From contig JANNSJ010000039.1 of assembly GCA_031402435.1 (NCBI GenBank), positions 1-64,000 on the forward strand: 64,000 nucleotides of DNA. Reading direction: 5' to 3'. Each line of letters opens with the position of its first letter. Positions within the stretch are counted from its first letter, which is position 1. This document shows positions 1-7,140 of the stretch, piece by piece. Position numbers and translations under genes: made by a program. This DNA is from UBA11986 sp031402435. Its GTDB lineage: Bacteria > Bacteroidota > Ignavibacteria > UBA10030 > UBA6906. Below the pieces are notes generated by a model, which did not search any database, was not told where the DNA came from, and worked only from the letters and a program-made list of their open reading frames with translations.

Positions 1-7
1 GTTATGC
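1..7 (+). other. Right core box (R') of an upstream attC site
   Basis: The window opens with GTTATGC, identical to the box that closes the complete attC-like site at 775-781. In integrons recombination occurs between the G and the first T of this heptamer, so base 2 would be the first base of the following cassette. The rest of this upstream attC lies outside the window. The heptamer alone would be weak evidence. Its exact match to the downstream site and the gene-sized spacing make it credible. Confidence 0.5.
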
Positions 8-775
8 GCAATTGCTGTCGCTAAATACTGATGAATAGAGAAATGCGGCGGCGGGAGAATGGATTTTCAGGATGATGGTTCTAAACTGTACCAAGAAATT
101 GGCTGAACGATTTCCGTTTCCTATTTTGGAGAATCCACAACCCTCAACCAACAAACTTGGCCCGTGGTGCGCCAATTCCTTTAACATCAGTCGTTTTCCA
201 ATGATCCTACTCACCAACGAAAGAACACTTCTTTCAGTGCTCATTCCATTCAAGGAGGTTCGATCATTCCACGCGCGTTTTCTCGAGGCCCTAGAGGTGT
301 TGTTTCATTCCATCGCCCTTTCCTCAAAGGACATCTATACCGAGCTAGATGAAATGAAGGTCGTGCAATTTACTACGAATACGAATCGAAGCACGCTGGG
401 CTCAATGAACGATTTTGTCGGGCACACATGGGCTACCCTCAACCACGACGAGAATTCAACTTTTGGAGATATCTCCTTCCGCCTGAGTGAAATTCCTTGC
501 TCTCCCCTAAAATACCGGCGGCCACGAGAGGCAGTCCTTGAGGTCATTGACCCGCCGCCGCATCGCGATCAATTTGGAGGGCGTCTTAATTAATGAGGAT
601 GATGAAGACATCAATCACGCTCCAGCAACAGCGCATAACACGCCGCACTACGCCGCTCGAATCAATTGGTGAGGCATATTGAAATCAAAGGAGTCACAAC
701 GAAAAGTACTCGCTTTATCCCGCCCGTTATTTGAAACGAAGCGTTGTCGGGCGGGATGCGTAGTGCGGCGACACG
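2..775 (+). mobile_element. Integron gene cassette carrying a DUF6933-type gene
   Basis: One promoterless-looking gene lies between two identical GTTATGC boxes. The second box closes a 149-base palindrome-bounded site that starts with the complementary GCATAAC box. One short gene followed closely by its attC is the standard cassette layout, and 774 bases is an ordinary cassette size. The orientation implies that the attI site and integrase, if present, lie to the left of the window. No integrase is visible here, so an isolated stray cassette or a short chromosomal array tail are both possible. Confidence 0.6.
72..593 (+). CDS. DUF6933 domain-containing protein
   Basis: A 173-residue soluble protein without signal peptide or membrane segment. 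The N-terminal CTKKLAE motif, the central GPWCANSF and TNERTLLS segments, the NRSTLGSMNDF motif near residue 105 and the C-terminal SPLKYRRPRE motif match my recollection of the DUF6933 family, small proteins of unknown biochemical function. Two ATG codons at 72 and 75 are both possible starts; family members usually begin just before the CTKKL motif, so 75 is equally good. The gene occupies nearly all of a putative integron cassette, with about 70 bases of leader and 39 bases between its stop and the attC left box. The cassette context suggests horizontal acquisition. Confidence 0.75.
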   Translation: MMVLNCTKKLAERFPFPILENPQPSTNKLGPWCANSFNISRFPMILLTNERTLLSVLIPFKEVRSFHARFLEALEVLFHSIALSSKDIYTELDEMKVVQFTTNTNRSTLGSMNDFVGHTWATLNHDENSTFGDISFRLSEIPCSPLKYRRPREAVLEVIDPPPHRDQFGGRLN

Positions 776-781
776 TTATGC
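633..781 (+). other. attC-like recombination site
   Basis: The left box GCATAAC (633-639) and the right box GTTATGC (775-781) are reverse complements. Just inside them CGCCGCACTACGC (641-653) pairs perfectly with GCGTAGTGCGGCG (758-770), with unequal spacers of 1 and 4 bases that would leave extrahelical bases in the folded strand. A further 10-bp inverted repeat, ATCCCGCCCG (717-726) with its complement at 748-757, sits in the variable terminal structure. Box-stem-variable-stem-box is the known attC architecture. At 149 bases it is at or slightly beyond the usual upper length. The boxes deviate from the GTTRRRY consensus at one position. Confidence 0.6.
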
Positions 782-784
782 GAC

Positions 785-978
785 ATGCACAATAATATTC
801 TGGAAGCGATCGTGGATACAATCCCAGAGATGAGAAAGGCCACCGTAGTAGCATTCTTTCCGGGATCATTGCGCTGATCTGCCTGTTGGTGGGCGCTGTG
901 GCGGTGAACTACGACTTTGGCCGATCTGGTTCAGGAATTTTCTGTTACGAAAACCCTTATAGCAAAAGCGATGTTTGA
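785..978 (+). pseudogene. Frameshifted small single-span membrane protein
   Basis: An ATG at 785 opens a short frame reading MHNNILEAIVDTIPEMRKAT and then hits a stop at 875. One frame over, from about 847, the sequence continues as SSILSGIIALICLLVGAVAV followed by about 20 polar residues to a TGA at 976. That second part has a convincing hydrophobic span but no start codon. Loss of one base near 846 would explain both halves as one protein of about 64 residues. The end overlaps the start of the Crp/Fnr gene. It may be the remnant of a further cassette or of the chromosomal gene next to the integron. I do not recognise the family. Confidence 0.3.
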
Positions 979-1552
979 CCTCCTGCGTTCACATATCCTG
1001 AAGAGAATCGAACTCACCGACGAGGAGTTCGCCCGCAGCACCACGTTCTTCATCCCCAAGAAAATCCGGAAGCACCAATTCCTCCTTAAAGAGGGGGAAA
1101 TGTGTAAGATTCTTGCCTTCGTGGTCAAAGGCTGCCTCCGGTGTTATTCCGTTGACGACAAGGGAGAGGAGCACATTGTGCAATTCGCCATCGAGGATTG
1201 GTGGATCAGCGAACCGTACAGCGCGCTGACCGGTGAGCCGAGCCAGTATTCCATTGATGCACTCGAAGATTCGGAACTGTTACTGCTCGACAGAGATGCA
1301 CAAAACAAGCTGCTCGAGGAAATCCCAAAGTTCGAGCGGATGTTCAGGATGCTGCTCGAAAACAGGTTCGTTGCCAACCAGCGCAGGATTACCGGAACGT
1401 TGAGTTTGTCCGCAGAAGAGCGCTACCTTAGCTTCCTCAAATCATATCCTGACATCGTGCGGCGCGTGCCGCAAAGTATGATCGCTTCCTACCTCGGCAT
1501 CACTCCTCAATCGTTGAGCCGCATCCGCAAAGAACTTTCCGAAAAGAAGTAA
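971..1552 (+). CDS. Crp/Fnr family transcriptional regulator
   Basis: Predicted cytoplasmic DNA-binding regulator of 193 residues. The N-terminal half is a cyclic-nucleotide-binding-like beta-roll (KIRKHQFLLKEGEMC through LLLLDRDAQNKLLE), and the C-terminal end is a winged helix-turn-helix with VPQSMIASYLGITPQSLSR as recognition region. This architecture is common in Bacteroidota Crp-like proteins. No typical cAMP-contacting signature is obvious, so the ligand is unknown. The open frame extends upstream to a TTG at 917, but ATG 971 gives the usual family N-terminus (FDLLRSHI then LTDEEF) and is preferred. It stands alone, next to the integron-like region, and no target can be assigned from context. 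Confidence 0.85.
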   Translation: MFDLLRSHILKRIELTDEEFARSTTFFIPKKIRKHQFLLKEGEMCKILAFVVKGCLRCYSVDDKGEEHIVQFAIEDWWISEPYSALTGEPSQYSIDALEDSELLLLDRDAQNKLLEEIPKFERMFRMLLENRFVANQRRITGTLSLSAEERYLSFLKSYPDIVRRVPQSMIASYLGITPQSLSRIRKELSEKK

Positions 1553-1753
1553 GCTTCCGCAGAAAACCAATCGCGAATCGTTCTCCTCTCGAAGTCATCC
1601 TGACCGTTGAGGATGTCATTCTCACTTCTCACTAATACCATTTTGTAGAACTTCCAAACACGTCCGCTGAGTTTGCATCAAAAAGCTGGATGTGTCTGGT
1701 GGCACGCAGTTTGCCAGAATGCACATTGATGCATAATGTGTTGACATAGCACT

Positions 1754-1782
1754 TTGAAATAAAAATCGAAATACGGTATAAC
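1754..1782 (+). promoter_or_regulatory. Putative promoter of the 1800 gene
   Basis: TTGAAA (1754-1759) and TATAAC (1777-1782) are separated by 17 bases. A strong Shine-Dalgarno-like AGGAGGGG (1787-1794) precedes the GTG start at 1800 by five bases, which fixes that non-ATG start. The implied transcription start would fall very close to the ribosome site, so the exact promoter is less certain than the start codon. No gene was seen in 1553-1753. Confidence 0.35.
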
Positions 1783-1799
1783 ATGCAGGAGGGGTTCTT

Positions 1800-3737
1800 G
1801 TGAATCAATCAATCGTTTCTTTGTCAGGCGGCAACATGCTGGTGCGGGTTACTCTTGTTGCGTTGGGAATCCTGACGCTTGTCTCCAGCGCGGCAATGTT
1901 TGCTGCAACGAAAACATGGAACCGGACTACAGGAGGAGTTTGGACAACAGCAGGCAACTGGACTCCGAATGGTGCTCCAGCGACAGGAGATTCCGTTATC
2001 ATCAACAGTACTCAGAGTGCTAATATTACTGCTGTACCGACTATTTCTCTGCTTGCTCTAAATGTAACGGGAACATGCAGGCTTGTTGCGGCAACGAGTG
2101 GTAATACCATGACAGTAACACGAACTCTCACCGTCGCAACCGGCGTGACACTATCACTGGGCACAAATGGTGGCAGAATGAATTTTACGCTTGCAAACAC
2201 TGCAACAGGATCGGTCAACGGAACCGGAGTCTTGAATTTTGACGGTGGCACAACAGTCAGAACCTTCATGTTGAATGGCAACCTTACCATTGCGCCCGGT
2301 GCCCTCATGACCGATCTGGCTGCCAGTGCGGGCAGTGCCTTTACATTAGCGAGCAGCGGTACACTACAGATTGGATCTGCGGCTGGTATTGCTACGACTG
2401 GAGCAACAGGAGCCATTCAGGTGACCGGCACTCGTACATTCAATACCGGAGCCAACTATGTCTACAACGGCACCTCAGCGCAAGCCACTGGCAACGGATT
2501 GCCGGCGACAGTCAACAATTTGACAATCAACAATGCAACCGGCCTGGCTCTTGGCAGCGATGTTTCCGTGAGCGGCACACTGACAATGACGAGCGGCAAT
2601 ATCATAACAGGAGCAAACACCCTTACGCTAGGAACGAGTCCAACGATACGCGGTACTCTCTCTCGAACTTCCGGAACCATACTTGGTAACTTCAGTCGGT
2701 GGTTTACAAATGCAACGGTTTCGTCGGTTGTATTTCCGGTGGGAACCGCATCCAACTATCGTCCTTCAGCGGTCAGCTTCACCGCAGCACCGTCGGCGGG
2801 AGGGACCCTGCTTGCAACGTTCGTCTCGACATATCCGGGGGAAAACGGTTTACCACTCGATGACGCCGGGACAAATATTATCAATGCCGGAGATGAAGGC
2901 TACTGGACAATGACCCCGGGGAATGGCTTGACAGGCGGGACATACACATTGGATGTGACTGCAGACGGTTTTGCCGGGGTGAACAATTTCTCCACACTAC
3001 GAATCTTAAAGCGCAATGATGGAGCAAGTGGGTGGACATTGAATGGTACTCATGCCACAGGAACCGGCTCCAATAGTACACCGACTGCTCATCGTACAGG
3101 AATGTCCGGCTTTGCACAGGTCGGTATCGGTGCAGCGGATAGTCCACTGCCAATTCAGCTGAGTAGTTTTGCTGCGGTCGTGGCAGGAAATCAGGTGCGC
3201 TTGAATTGGACTACCATGAGTGAGTTGAACAACTACGGGTTTGAAGTTCAGAAGTCTTCAAACCAGCCGGATAATTTCACCACGATTCCAAACAGTTTCA
3301 TCCCGGGTCATGGCACCACCAATGTCCCACAAAGTTATTCGTTCACAGATAACTTTTCCGGTGTTGGCGCCTGGTATTACAGGCTCAAGCAAATCGATCT
3401 GGATGGTACAACGTTCTATTCCGATCCGGTGATGGTGGATATCCTTGCCGGCGTTGGGGACCAGAATCAGCCGGTCGAATTTTCACTGAAACAGAACTAC
3501 CCCAACCCGTTCAATCCTTCAACGATGATTGAGTATTCCGTTGCAAAGGTAGAACACGTCAGATTGAAGGTGTTCAATGTGATTGGACAGGAAGTCGCAA
3601 CGCTTGTGGATGAAATGAGATCTCCGGGTGTGTATTCCGCTCGCTGGGATGCAAGCAGTGTTTCGTCGGGAATGTATTTCTACAAACTCGAAAGCGCGAC
3701 GAACACTACGATGAAGAGAATGATGTTGCTGAAGTAA
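1800..3737 (+). CDS. Secreted T9SS type A sorting domain protein, beta-helix-like
   Basis: A 645-residue exported surface protein. Residues 1-35 form a signal peptide ending near MFAATKTW. Residues 35-300 are rich in short Thr/Asn/Gly repeats (TMTVTRTLTV, LTLGTSPTIRG) typical of right-handed beta-helix shelf proteins of Bacteroidota. A middle region carries GYWTMTPGNG-like segments. The last ~85 residues hold the T9SS sorting domain (LKQNYPNPFNPSTM, then VFNVIGQEVATLV and SGMYFYKLES). The start is GTG with a strong upstream AGGAGGGG. No enzyme motif is visible, so a structural or adhesive role is inference. It is monocistronic, with a terminator directly downstream. Confidence 0.8.
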   Translation: MNQSIVSLSGGNMLVRVTLVALGILTLVSSAAMFAATKTWNRTTGGVWTTAGNWTPNGAPATGDSVIINSTQSANITAVPTISLLALNVTGTCRLVAATSGNTMTVTRTLTVATGVTLSLGTNGGRMNFTLANTATGSVNGTGVLNFDGGTTVRTFMLNGNLTIAPGALMTDLAASAGSAFTLASSGTLQIGSAAGIATTGATGAIQVTGTRTFNTGANYVYNGTSAQATGNGLPATVNNLTINNATGLALGSDVSVSGTLTMTSGNIITGANTLTLGTSPTIRGTLSRTSGTILGNFSRWFTNATVSSVVFPVGTASNYRPSAVSFTAAPSAGGTLLATFVSTYPGENGLPLDDAGTNIINAGDEGYWTMTPGNGLTGGTYTLDVTADGFAGVNNFSTLRILKRNDGASGWTLNGTHATGTGSNSTPTAHRTGMSGFAQVGIGAADSPLPIQLSSFAAVVAGNQVRLNWTTMSELNNYGFEVQKSSNQPDNFTTIPNSFIPGHGTTNVPQSYSFTDNFSGVGAWYYRLKQIDLDGTTFYSDPVMVDILAGVGDQNQPVEFSLKQNYPNPFNPSTMIEYSVAKVEHVRLKVFNVIGQEVATLVDEMRSPGVYSARWDASSVSSGMYFYKLESATNTTMKRMMLLK

Positions 3738-3761
3738 CCATAGTACCTCCTTTGAATGGAA

Positions 3762-3793
3762 GGCCGCCTCTCCGATGGCGGCCTTTTTGTTTT
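3762..3793 (+). terminator. Rho-independent terminator
   Basis: The perfect 7-bp stem GGCCGCC (3762-3768) / GGCGGCC (3777-3783) with an 8-base loop is followed by a T-rich tract. It lies 25 bases after the stop of the beta-helix-like gene. Confidence 0.85.
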
Positions 3794-3872
3794 ATGGCGT
3801 TCGAGTTACGCTTATTTCACGCGAGCATTGATCCAACCCCGCAGCTCAATCTTCCAACTGAAGCAACTCCAC

Positions 3873-3940
3873 TTACCATAGGGTAACTCAATTTTTTACC
3901 ATCCGTGAATGCATTCGGGTATGGTGGCGATGTATATTTG
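3873..3940 (+). promoter_or_regulatory. Regulatory region upstream of the NADP oxidoreductase
   Basis: Three half-sites occur in a row: TTACC (3873-3877), GGTAA (3882-3886) and TTACC (3896-3900), giving two overlapping inverted repeats. They are followed by TATATTTG (3933-3940), a good -10 element without a matching -35 at 17 bases. A weak -35 with upstream palindromes suits a regulated promoter. The regulator is not in the window and the operator reading is inference. Confidence 0.35.
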
Positions 3941-3988
3941 TACCACAACAATGATGTATGAGTACAGAATACAATTGGAGAAGGAACA

Positions 3989-4696
3989 ATGAAACAGACG
4001 ATCGCAATCATCGGAGCAACCGGGATCATGGGATCGGGCATTGCATGCAGTCTTGCAAAGGCCGGCCATCGGATTCTTATCGCAGGCCGGGATAAAGCCA
4101 AACTCAGCACGCTTCTGGAGAACATCAAGGAAGCAACGCCGAACGCCGACATTGACATTCTAGATTGTTCACGTGAGGCAAGCTGGGAAGCCGATATTGT
4201 CATTCCGGTGGTCTCATACGCAGCGCAAGCGGAAGTTGCCTCAAGGATCAAAGACGTCGTGACAGGAAAGATTGTTGTAAGCATTGCGAACCTGCTCAAT
4301 GGCACGTACGATGGGCTCGTGACTGACTCGACAACCAGCGCTGCAGAAGAATTGCAGAAACTTCTTCCGCACTCGAAGGTTGTCAAGGCATTCGACACAG
4401 TATTTGGTGCTGACTTTGCTACACCCAATCTTGGAGGCAAAACGGTTGACAACTTCATCGCAGGCGACGATGAACAGGCGGTGGCTACTATTGCAGCTCT
4501 CGTAAAGGATGCAGGATTCAATCCTCTGGTTGCAGGCGAACTGTCGGTTAGTCGCACACTGGAGAGCATGATGGTGCTACTCATCGGTTTGAACATGGAA
4601 AAGCAACTACAACTGGACGGCGGGTTGGAAGGTGTTGCACAGTGCAGCTTGAAATGTGATCAAAAATCAAAAACACAAGAACCAAACAAATCCTAA
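3989..4696 (+). CDS. NAD(P)-binding F420-type oxidoreductase, 3' frameshift
   Basis: Cytoplasmic dinucleotide-binding protein related to NADPH:F420 reductase-like (NpdG/YrpG-type) enzymes. A Rossmann motif GATGIMGSGIA lies at residues 9-19, followed by the GRDKAKL beta2 region and a conserved VVKAFDTVFGADFA segment. The annotated frame ends in 31 residues unlike the family. If one A of the four-A run at 4599-4602 is removed, the frame continues as SNYNWTAGWKVLHSAA and stops at 4652, which is how family members normally end. The deposited sequence therefore carries a one-base insertion, from mutation or assembly error. It stands 33 bases upstream of yceI on the same strand. The substrate is unknown. 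Confidence 0.75.
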   Translation: MKQTIAIIGATGIMGSGIACSLAKAGHRILIAGRDKAKLSTLLENIKEATPNADIDILDCSREASWEADIVIPVVSYAAQAEVASRIKDVVTGKIVVSIANLLNGTYDGLVTDSTTSAAEELQKLLPHSKVVKAFDTVFGADFATPNLGGKTVDNFIAGDDEQAVATIAALVKDAGFNPLVAGELSVSRTLESMMVLLIGLNMEKQLQLDGGLEGVAQCSLKCDQKSKTQEPNKS

Positions 4697-4722
4697 GCTT
4701 CAAAATTCTAAAAAATAAAGGA
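4654..4722 (+). repeat. A/C-rich text-like intergenic tract
   Basis: Low-complexity sequence built of short CAAAAATC and CCAAAC words, without G runs or coding potential once the upstream frameshift is corrected. Similar CAAATC-word tracts occur at 34369-34405 and 38950-39028. All three sit at gene boundaries. Their origin and function are unknown to me. Confidence 0.5.
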
Positions 4723-4729
4723 GAAACAA

Positions 4730-5323
4730 ATGAAACGAACAATCGGTATCATCACTTTAGTACTGACCCTGGCTGTCAGTGTATTTGCACAGACAACATG
4801 GAAGCTCGACAACGTTCACTCGAATGTGAAGTTCTCGGTATCCCATCTCGTGATCTCGGAAGTTGATGGAAACTTCAAGACGTACTCCGGAATCCTTCAG
4901 TCACCAACGACAGACTTTGCCAATTCGACCGTTGCGTTCTCAGTTGACGTCAACAGCATCAACACGGAAAACGAAATGCGTGACAAGCATTTGAAGTCGG
5001 ATGATTTCTTCAATGCAGAGAAGTTTCCGGCGATGACCTTCAAGAGCACGTCCTGGAAGAAGGCTGATGACAAGAACTACGTTCTCGAAGGCGACCTGAC
5101 CATCCGTGACGTGACGAAGCGCGTTGCATTCAACGTTGTCTACGGCGGAACGATGAAGGATGGATACGGGAACACAAAGGCAGGCTTCAAAGGAACCACA
5201 TCAATCAATCGTTTTGATTTTGGTCTGAAGTGGAACGCACTTACCGAAGCCGGTGGTGCCACAGTCGGCAAGGACGTTGCCATTGTCCTCAACCTCCAGT
5301 TTGCGCAGCAAAAATCGCTGTAA
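4730..5323 (+). CDS. YceI family periplasmic protein
   Basis: Secreted 197-residue protein with a clear signal peptide (residues 1-20, ending SVFAQ). The mature part has the YceI lipocalin-like fold signatures: TWKLDNVHSNVKFSVSHL at the N-terminus, the DKHLKSDDFFNAEKFPAMTF block, and DLTIRDVTKRVAF. YceI proteins bind polyisoprenoid or other amphiphilic ligands in the periplasm; the ligand here is not known. A good ribosome site (AAAGGAGAAAC) precedes the ATG. It probably shares a transcript with the NADP oxidoreductase upstream and is closed by a terminator. Confidence 0.93.
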   Translation: MKRTIGIITLVLTLAVSVFAQTTWKLDNVHSNVKFSVSHLVISEVDGNFKTYSGILQSPTTDFANSTVAFSVDVNSINTENEMRDKHLKSDDFFNAEKFPAMTFKSTSWKKADDKNYVLEGDLTIRDVTKRVAFNVVYGGTMKDGYGNTKAGFKGTTSINRFDFGLKWNALTEAGGATVGKDVAIVLNLQFAQQKSL

Positions 5324-5343
5324 CGCAAGGGGAGAACAAGAGC

Positions 5344-5377
5344 CGGGGTGGTGCAACACGCACCACTCCGTTTTTTT
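5344..5377 (+). terminator. Rho-independent terminator after yceI
   Basis: Stem GTGGTGC (5348-5354) / GCACCAC (5360-5366), extended by CGG/CCG across a one-base bulge, followed by seven T at 5371-5377. Confidence 0.88.
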
Positions 5378-5527
5378 ATGTGAAGTGGCTGTCTGTAGTT
5401 GGACAGAGGCATCATCGTATGTTGAGCTTGTGTTTGAAGCGATGGGTGTAGGCCACTCTTGTGGAGAATATGATGTTGAGACCAAAAACAATGAATTATC
5501 ATTCTCCTCTTTGAGGGAGAATAGGTC

Positions 5528-5569
5528 GTAGGTCAGACATTCCTGTCTGACCGCAACGGACAAACAGGA
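5528..5569 (+). repeat. Dispersed two-hairpin repeat, copy 1 (truncated)
   Basis: Matches the first 42 bases of the complete element at 38287-38341: a first hairpin GTCAGACA/TGTCTGAC with a TTCC loop, then the start of the second arm (GGACAAACAGGA). The second hairpin is not completed. It lies in the 312-base gap between yceI and the dioxygenase gene. Confidence 0.85.
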
Positions 5570-5576
5570 CATGCAA

Positions 5577-5605
5577 TTGATTTTGTGGGGATGCTGTAGT
5601 ACCAT
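5577..5605 (+). promoter_or_regulatory. Putative promoter of the DOPA-dioxygenase-like gene
   Basis: TTGATT (5577-5582) and TACCAT (5600-5605) with 17-base spacing, 30 bases before the ATG at 5636. It begins just after the truncated dispersed repeat. Confidence 0.45.
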
Positions 5606-5635
5606 ACAACACGTCAGACATCGCCATACAGAACA

Positions 5636-6514
5636 ATGGACAGAAAACAATTCCTGAAATCTTTAGCCATGTTGCCCATGGCAGGAGTAGCAATGAAACT
5701 GAATGACTTGAACAAGATGTCATCGTCGTTTGCCAATACAGAGACGATGCCGTTGCTCTTTCTCGGGCACGGCAATCCGATGAATGCCATTACCGACAAT
5801 GAATTTACCCGCGGCTGGCGGCAGGTTGGTGCAACGTTGCCGAAGCCCAATGCCGTGCTGTGCATCTCGGCGCATTGGGAAACCAACGGTACGTTCGTCA
5901 CGGCAATGGAAAAGCCGAAGACCATCCATGATTTCGGAGGCTTTCCGCGTGAATTGTACGAGGTTGAATATCCTGCGCCCGGTAGTCCGGAGTTAGCCGA
6001 AGAAGCGAAGCGCTCGATCACAATAGCGCATGTGGAGCTTGACCATCAGTGGGGACTCGATCACGGATGCTGGAGTGTTGTGAAGCATCTGTTTCCCAAA
6101 GCGGATGCTCCCGTTGTACAGTTGAGTCTTGATTACAGCAAGCCTGCGCAATGGCATTATGATCTGGCGAGGGAACTGTCCTCGCTTCGTAGGAAAGGAG
6201 TGCTGATTGTGGGAAGCGGCAACGTTGTACACAATCTCCGTATCGCAGATTGGAATGAAACAGGCGGATTCGATTGGGCAGTGGAAGCGAATGAACGGAT
6301 CAAGAAGCTTGTTGCTGGCAACGAGCATCAGCCTCTCATCAACTATTCGGGGATGGGAAGAGAAATGCAACTCGCCGTTCCAACGCCGGAACACTATCTG
6401 CCGTTGCTGTACGTGTTGGGATTGAAAGGGGAGAAGGAGAGTGTTGCATTCTTCAATGACAAGACGGAGTTGGGGTCGATTGCGATGACGTCGATGAAGA
6501 TTGATAAGGCGTAG
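5636..6514 (+). CDS. ygiD: 4,5-DOPA dioxygenase extradiol family protein
   Basis: A 292-residue member of the LigB-type extradiol ring-cleavage superfamily, close to YgiD/DODA. Supporting motifs are the metal-site GHGNPMNA near residue 42, SAHWETNG near residue 79, the LDHGCWSVVKHLFP block, and the GSGNVVHNLR motif with its histidine near residue 196. Family enzymes cleave catechols such as DOPA using a divalent metal; the physiological substrate in bacteria is uncertain. An N-terminal DRKQFLKSLAMLPMAGVAM stretch resembles a Tat-like or anchor segment but lacks the twin arginine. Monocistronic, with its own predicted promoter. Confidence 0.88.
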   Translation: MDRKQFLKSLAMLPMAGVAMKLNDLNKMSSSFANTETMPLLFLGHGNPMNAITDNEFTRGWRQVGATLPKPNAVLCISAHWETNGTFVTAMEKPKTIHDFGGFPRELYEVEYPAPGSPELAEEAKRSITIAHVELDHQWGLDHGCWSVVKHLFPKADAPVVQLSLDYSKPAQWHYDLARELSSLRRKGVLIVGSGNVVHNLRIADWNETGGFDWAVEANERIKKLVAGNEHQPLINYSGMGREMQLAVPTPEHYLPLLYVLGLKGEKESVAFFNDKTELGSIAMTSMKIDKA

Positions 6515-6538
6515 CACTATGCCAAGTCATCGTGAGTC

Positions 6539-6582
6539 CTTTCGTTGTCCATTTCTTTGTGCGCCAAAGAAATGGACGAAAG
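6539..6582 (+). repeat. 44-base palindrome
   Basis: The 12-bp arms GTCCATTTCTTT (6547-6558) and AAAGAAATGGAC (6566-6577) pair perfectly around a 7-base loop. Outer CTTTCG (6539-6544) and CGAAAG (6577-6582) extend the symmetry. There is no T-tract, so it is not a standard terminator. It begins 25 bases after the dioxygenase stop and opens a 626-base gap without a convincing gene. Confidence 0.75.
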
Positions 6583-6685
6583 TTCCGCTTTTCCAGAAGC
6601 CTGCATAGGAGCGGAATCCATAGTGCACGAAAAGCGTTCCCGAAACCGCAACGCTCACCAAAGGTAAAGCTCCTAGGTGATTCTG

Positions 6686-6932
6686 GCGATTCCGTTTGTG
6701 TAAATGAAGTGCAACCTTAACGGACACTACATGTCCACGGAATCGCAAACGGTTTGCATGGTTCTCCTCCCCACACGGCCAGCGGTTTCGGTATCTCAGC
6801 TTTTGATTTGCCAAGCAATATCCTAGTATTCCCGGAATCGACGGCGGTGCGTTTATTGCTTGGTGGTACGATGCTGAAACCGCATGAACCGATGGACAGA
6901 ACCATCCATGTTTGCGGGATTCGATTCGGGAA
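6686..6932 (+). repeat. Nested imperfect palindrome, non-coding
   Basis: Four arm pairs nest around a centre near 6835: GAATCGCAAAC (6740-6750) with GTTTGCGGGATTC (6910-6922), ATGGTTCT (6758-6765) with AGAACCAT (6898-6905), GCGGTTTC (6782-6789) with GAAACCGC (6876-6883), and CCAAGCAAT (6811-6819) with ATTGCTTGG (6855-6863). A competing pair GCGATTCCGT (6686-6695)/ACGGAATCGC (6737-6746) shares the left outer arm. The structure would fold as a long interrupted hairpin in DNA or RNA. The open frame through it has no start signal or coding character. It could be a MITE-like repeat or a structured RNA. Confidence 0.55.
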
Positions 6933-7065
6933 AGTTCTCTTTGTTGCTTTTCCGCTCTCTGAATCCCGCATTACGAGGAATCCCAAAGAGCGGGATTCTT
7001 CTAAAGAGAAAGTAGGGTCAACCGCCCCCACTTTCCTCTTGATTTTCTACTTCTACTCCTGTAGT

Positions 7066-7095
7066 TTGCATCTACTTATCGGTTTCAGATACCTT
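7066..7095 (+). promoter_or_regulatory. Putative promoter of the Ycf48-repeat lipoprotein
   Basis: TTGCAT (7066-7071) and TACCTT (7090-7095) with 18-base spacing. The ATG at 7141 follows after a ribosome site GGAAGGGAG. Confidence 0.4.
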
Positions 7096-7140
7096 CAATC
7101 TTCGATTCATAGGATTCAACCTTTCCGGAAGGGAGAATAT

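Noticed and set aside
1741..1769. TTGACA at 1741 as -35 of the 1800 gene
   Set aside because: No acceptable -10 box lies 16-18 bases downstream; TTGAAA at 1754 with TATAAC at 1777 fits better.
3817..4596. 259-residue open frame on the minus strand
   Set aside because: Antisense shadow of the NADP oxidoreductase gene, which has clear family motifs; the minus frame has no recognisable domain.
6754..7140. Upstream extension of the Ycf48 lipoprotein frame
   Set aside because: It reads through the nested palindrome, has no ribosome site, and would hide the lipoprotein signal peptide that starts at 7141.
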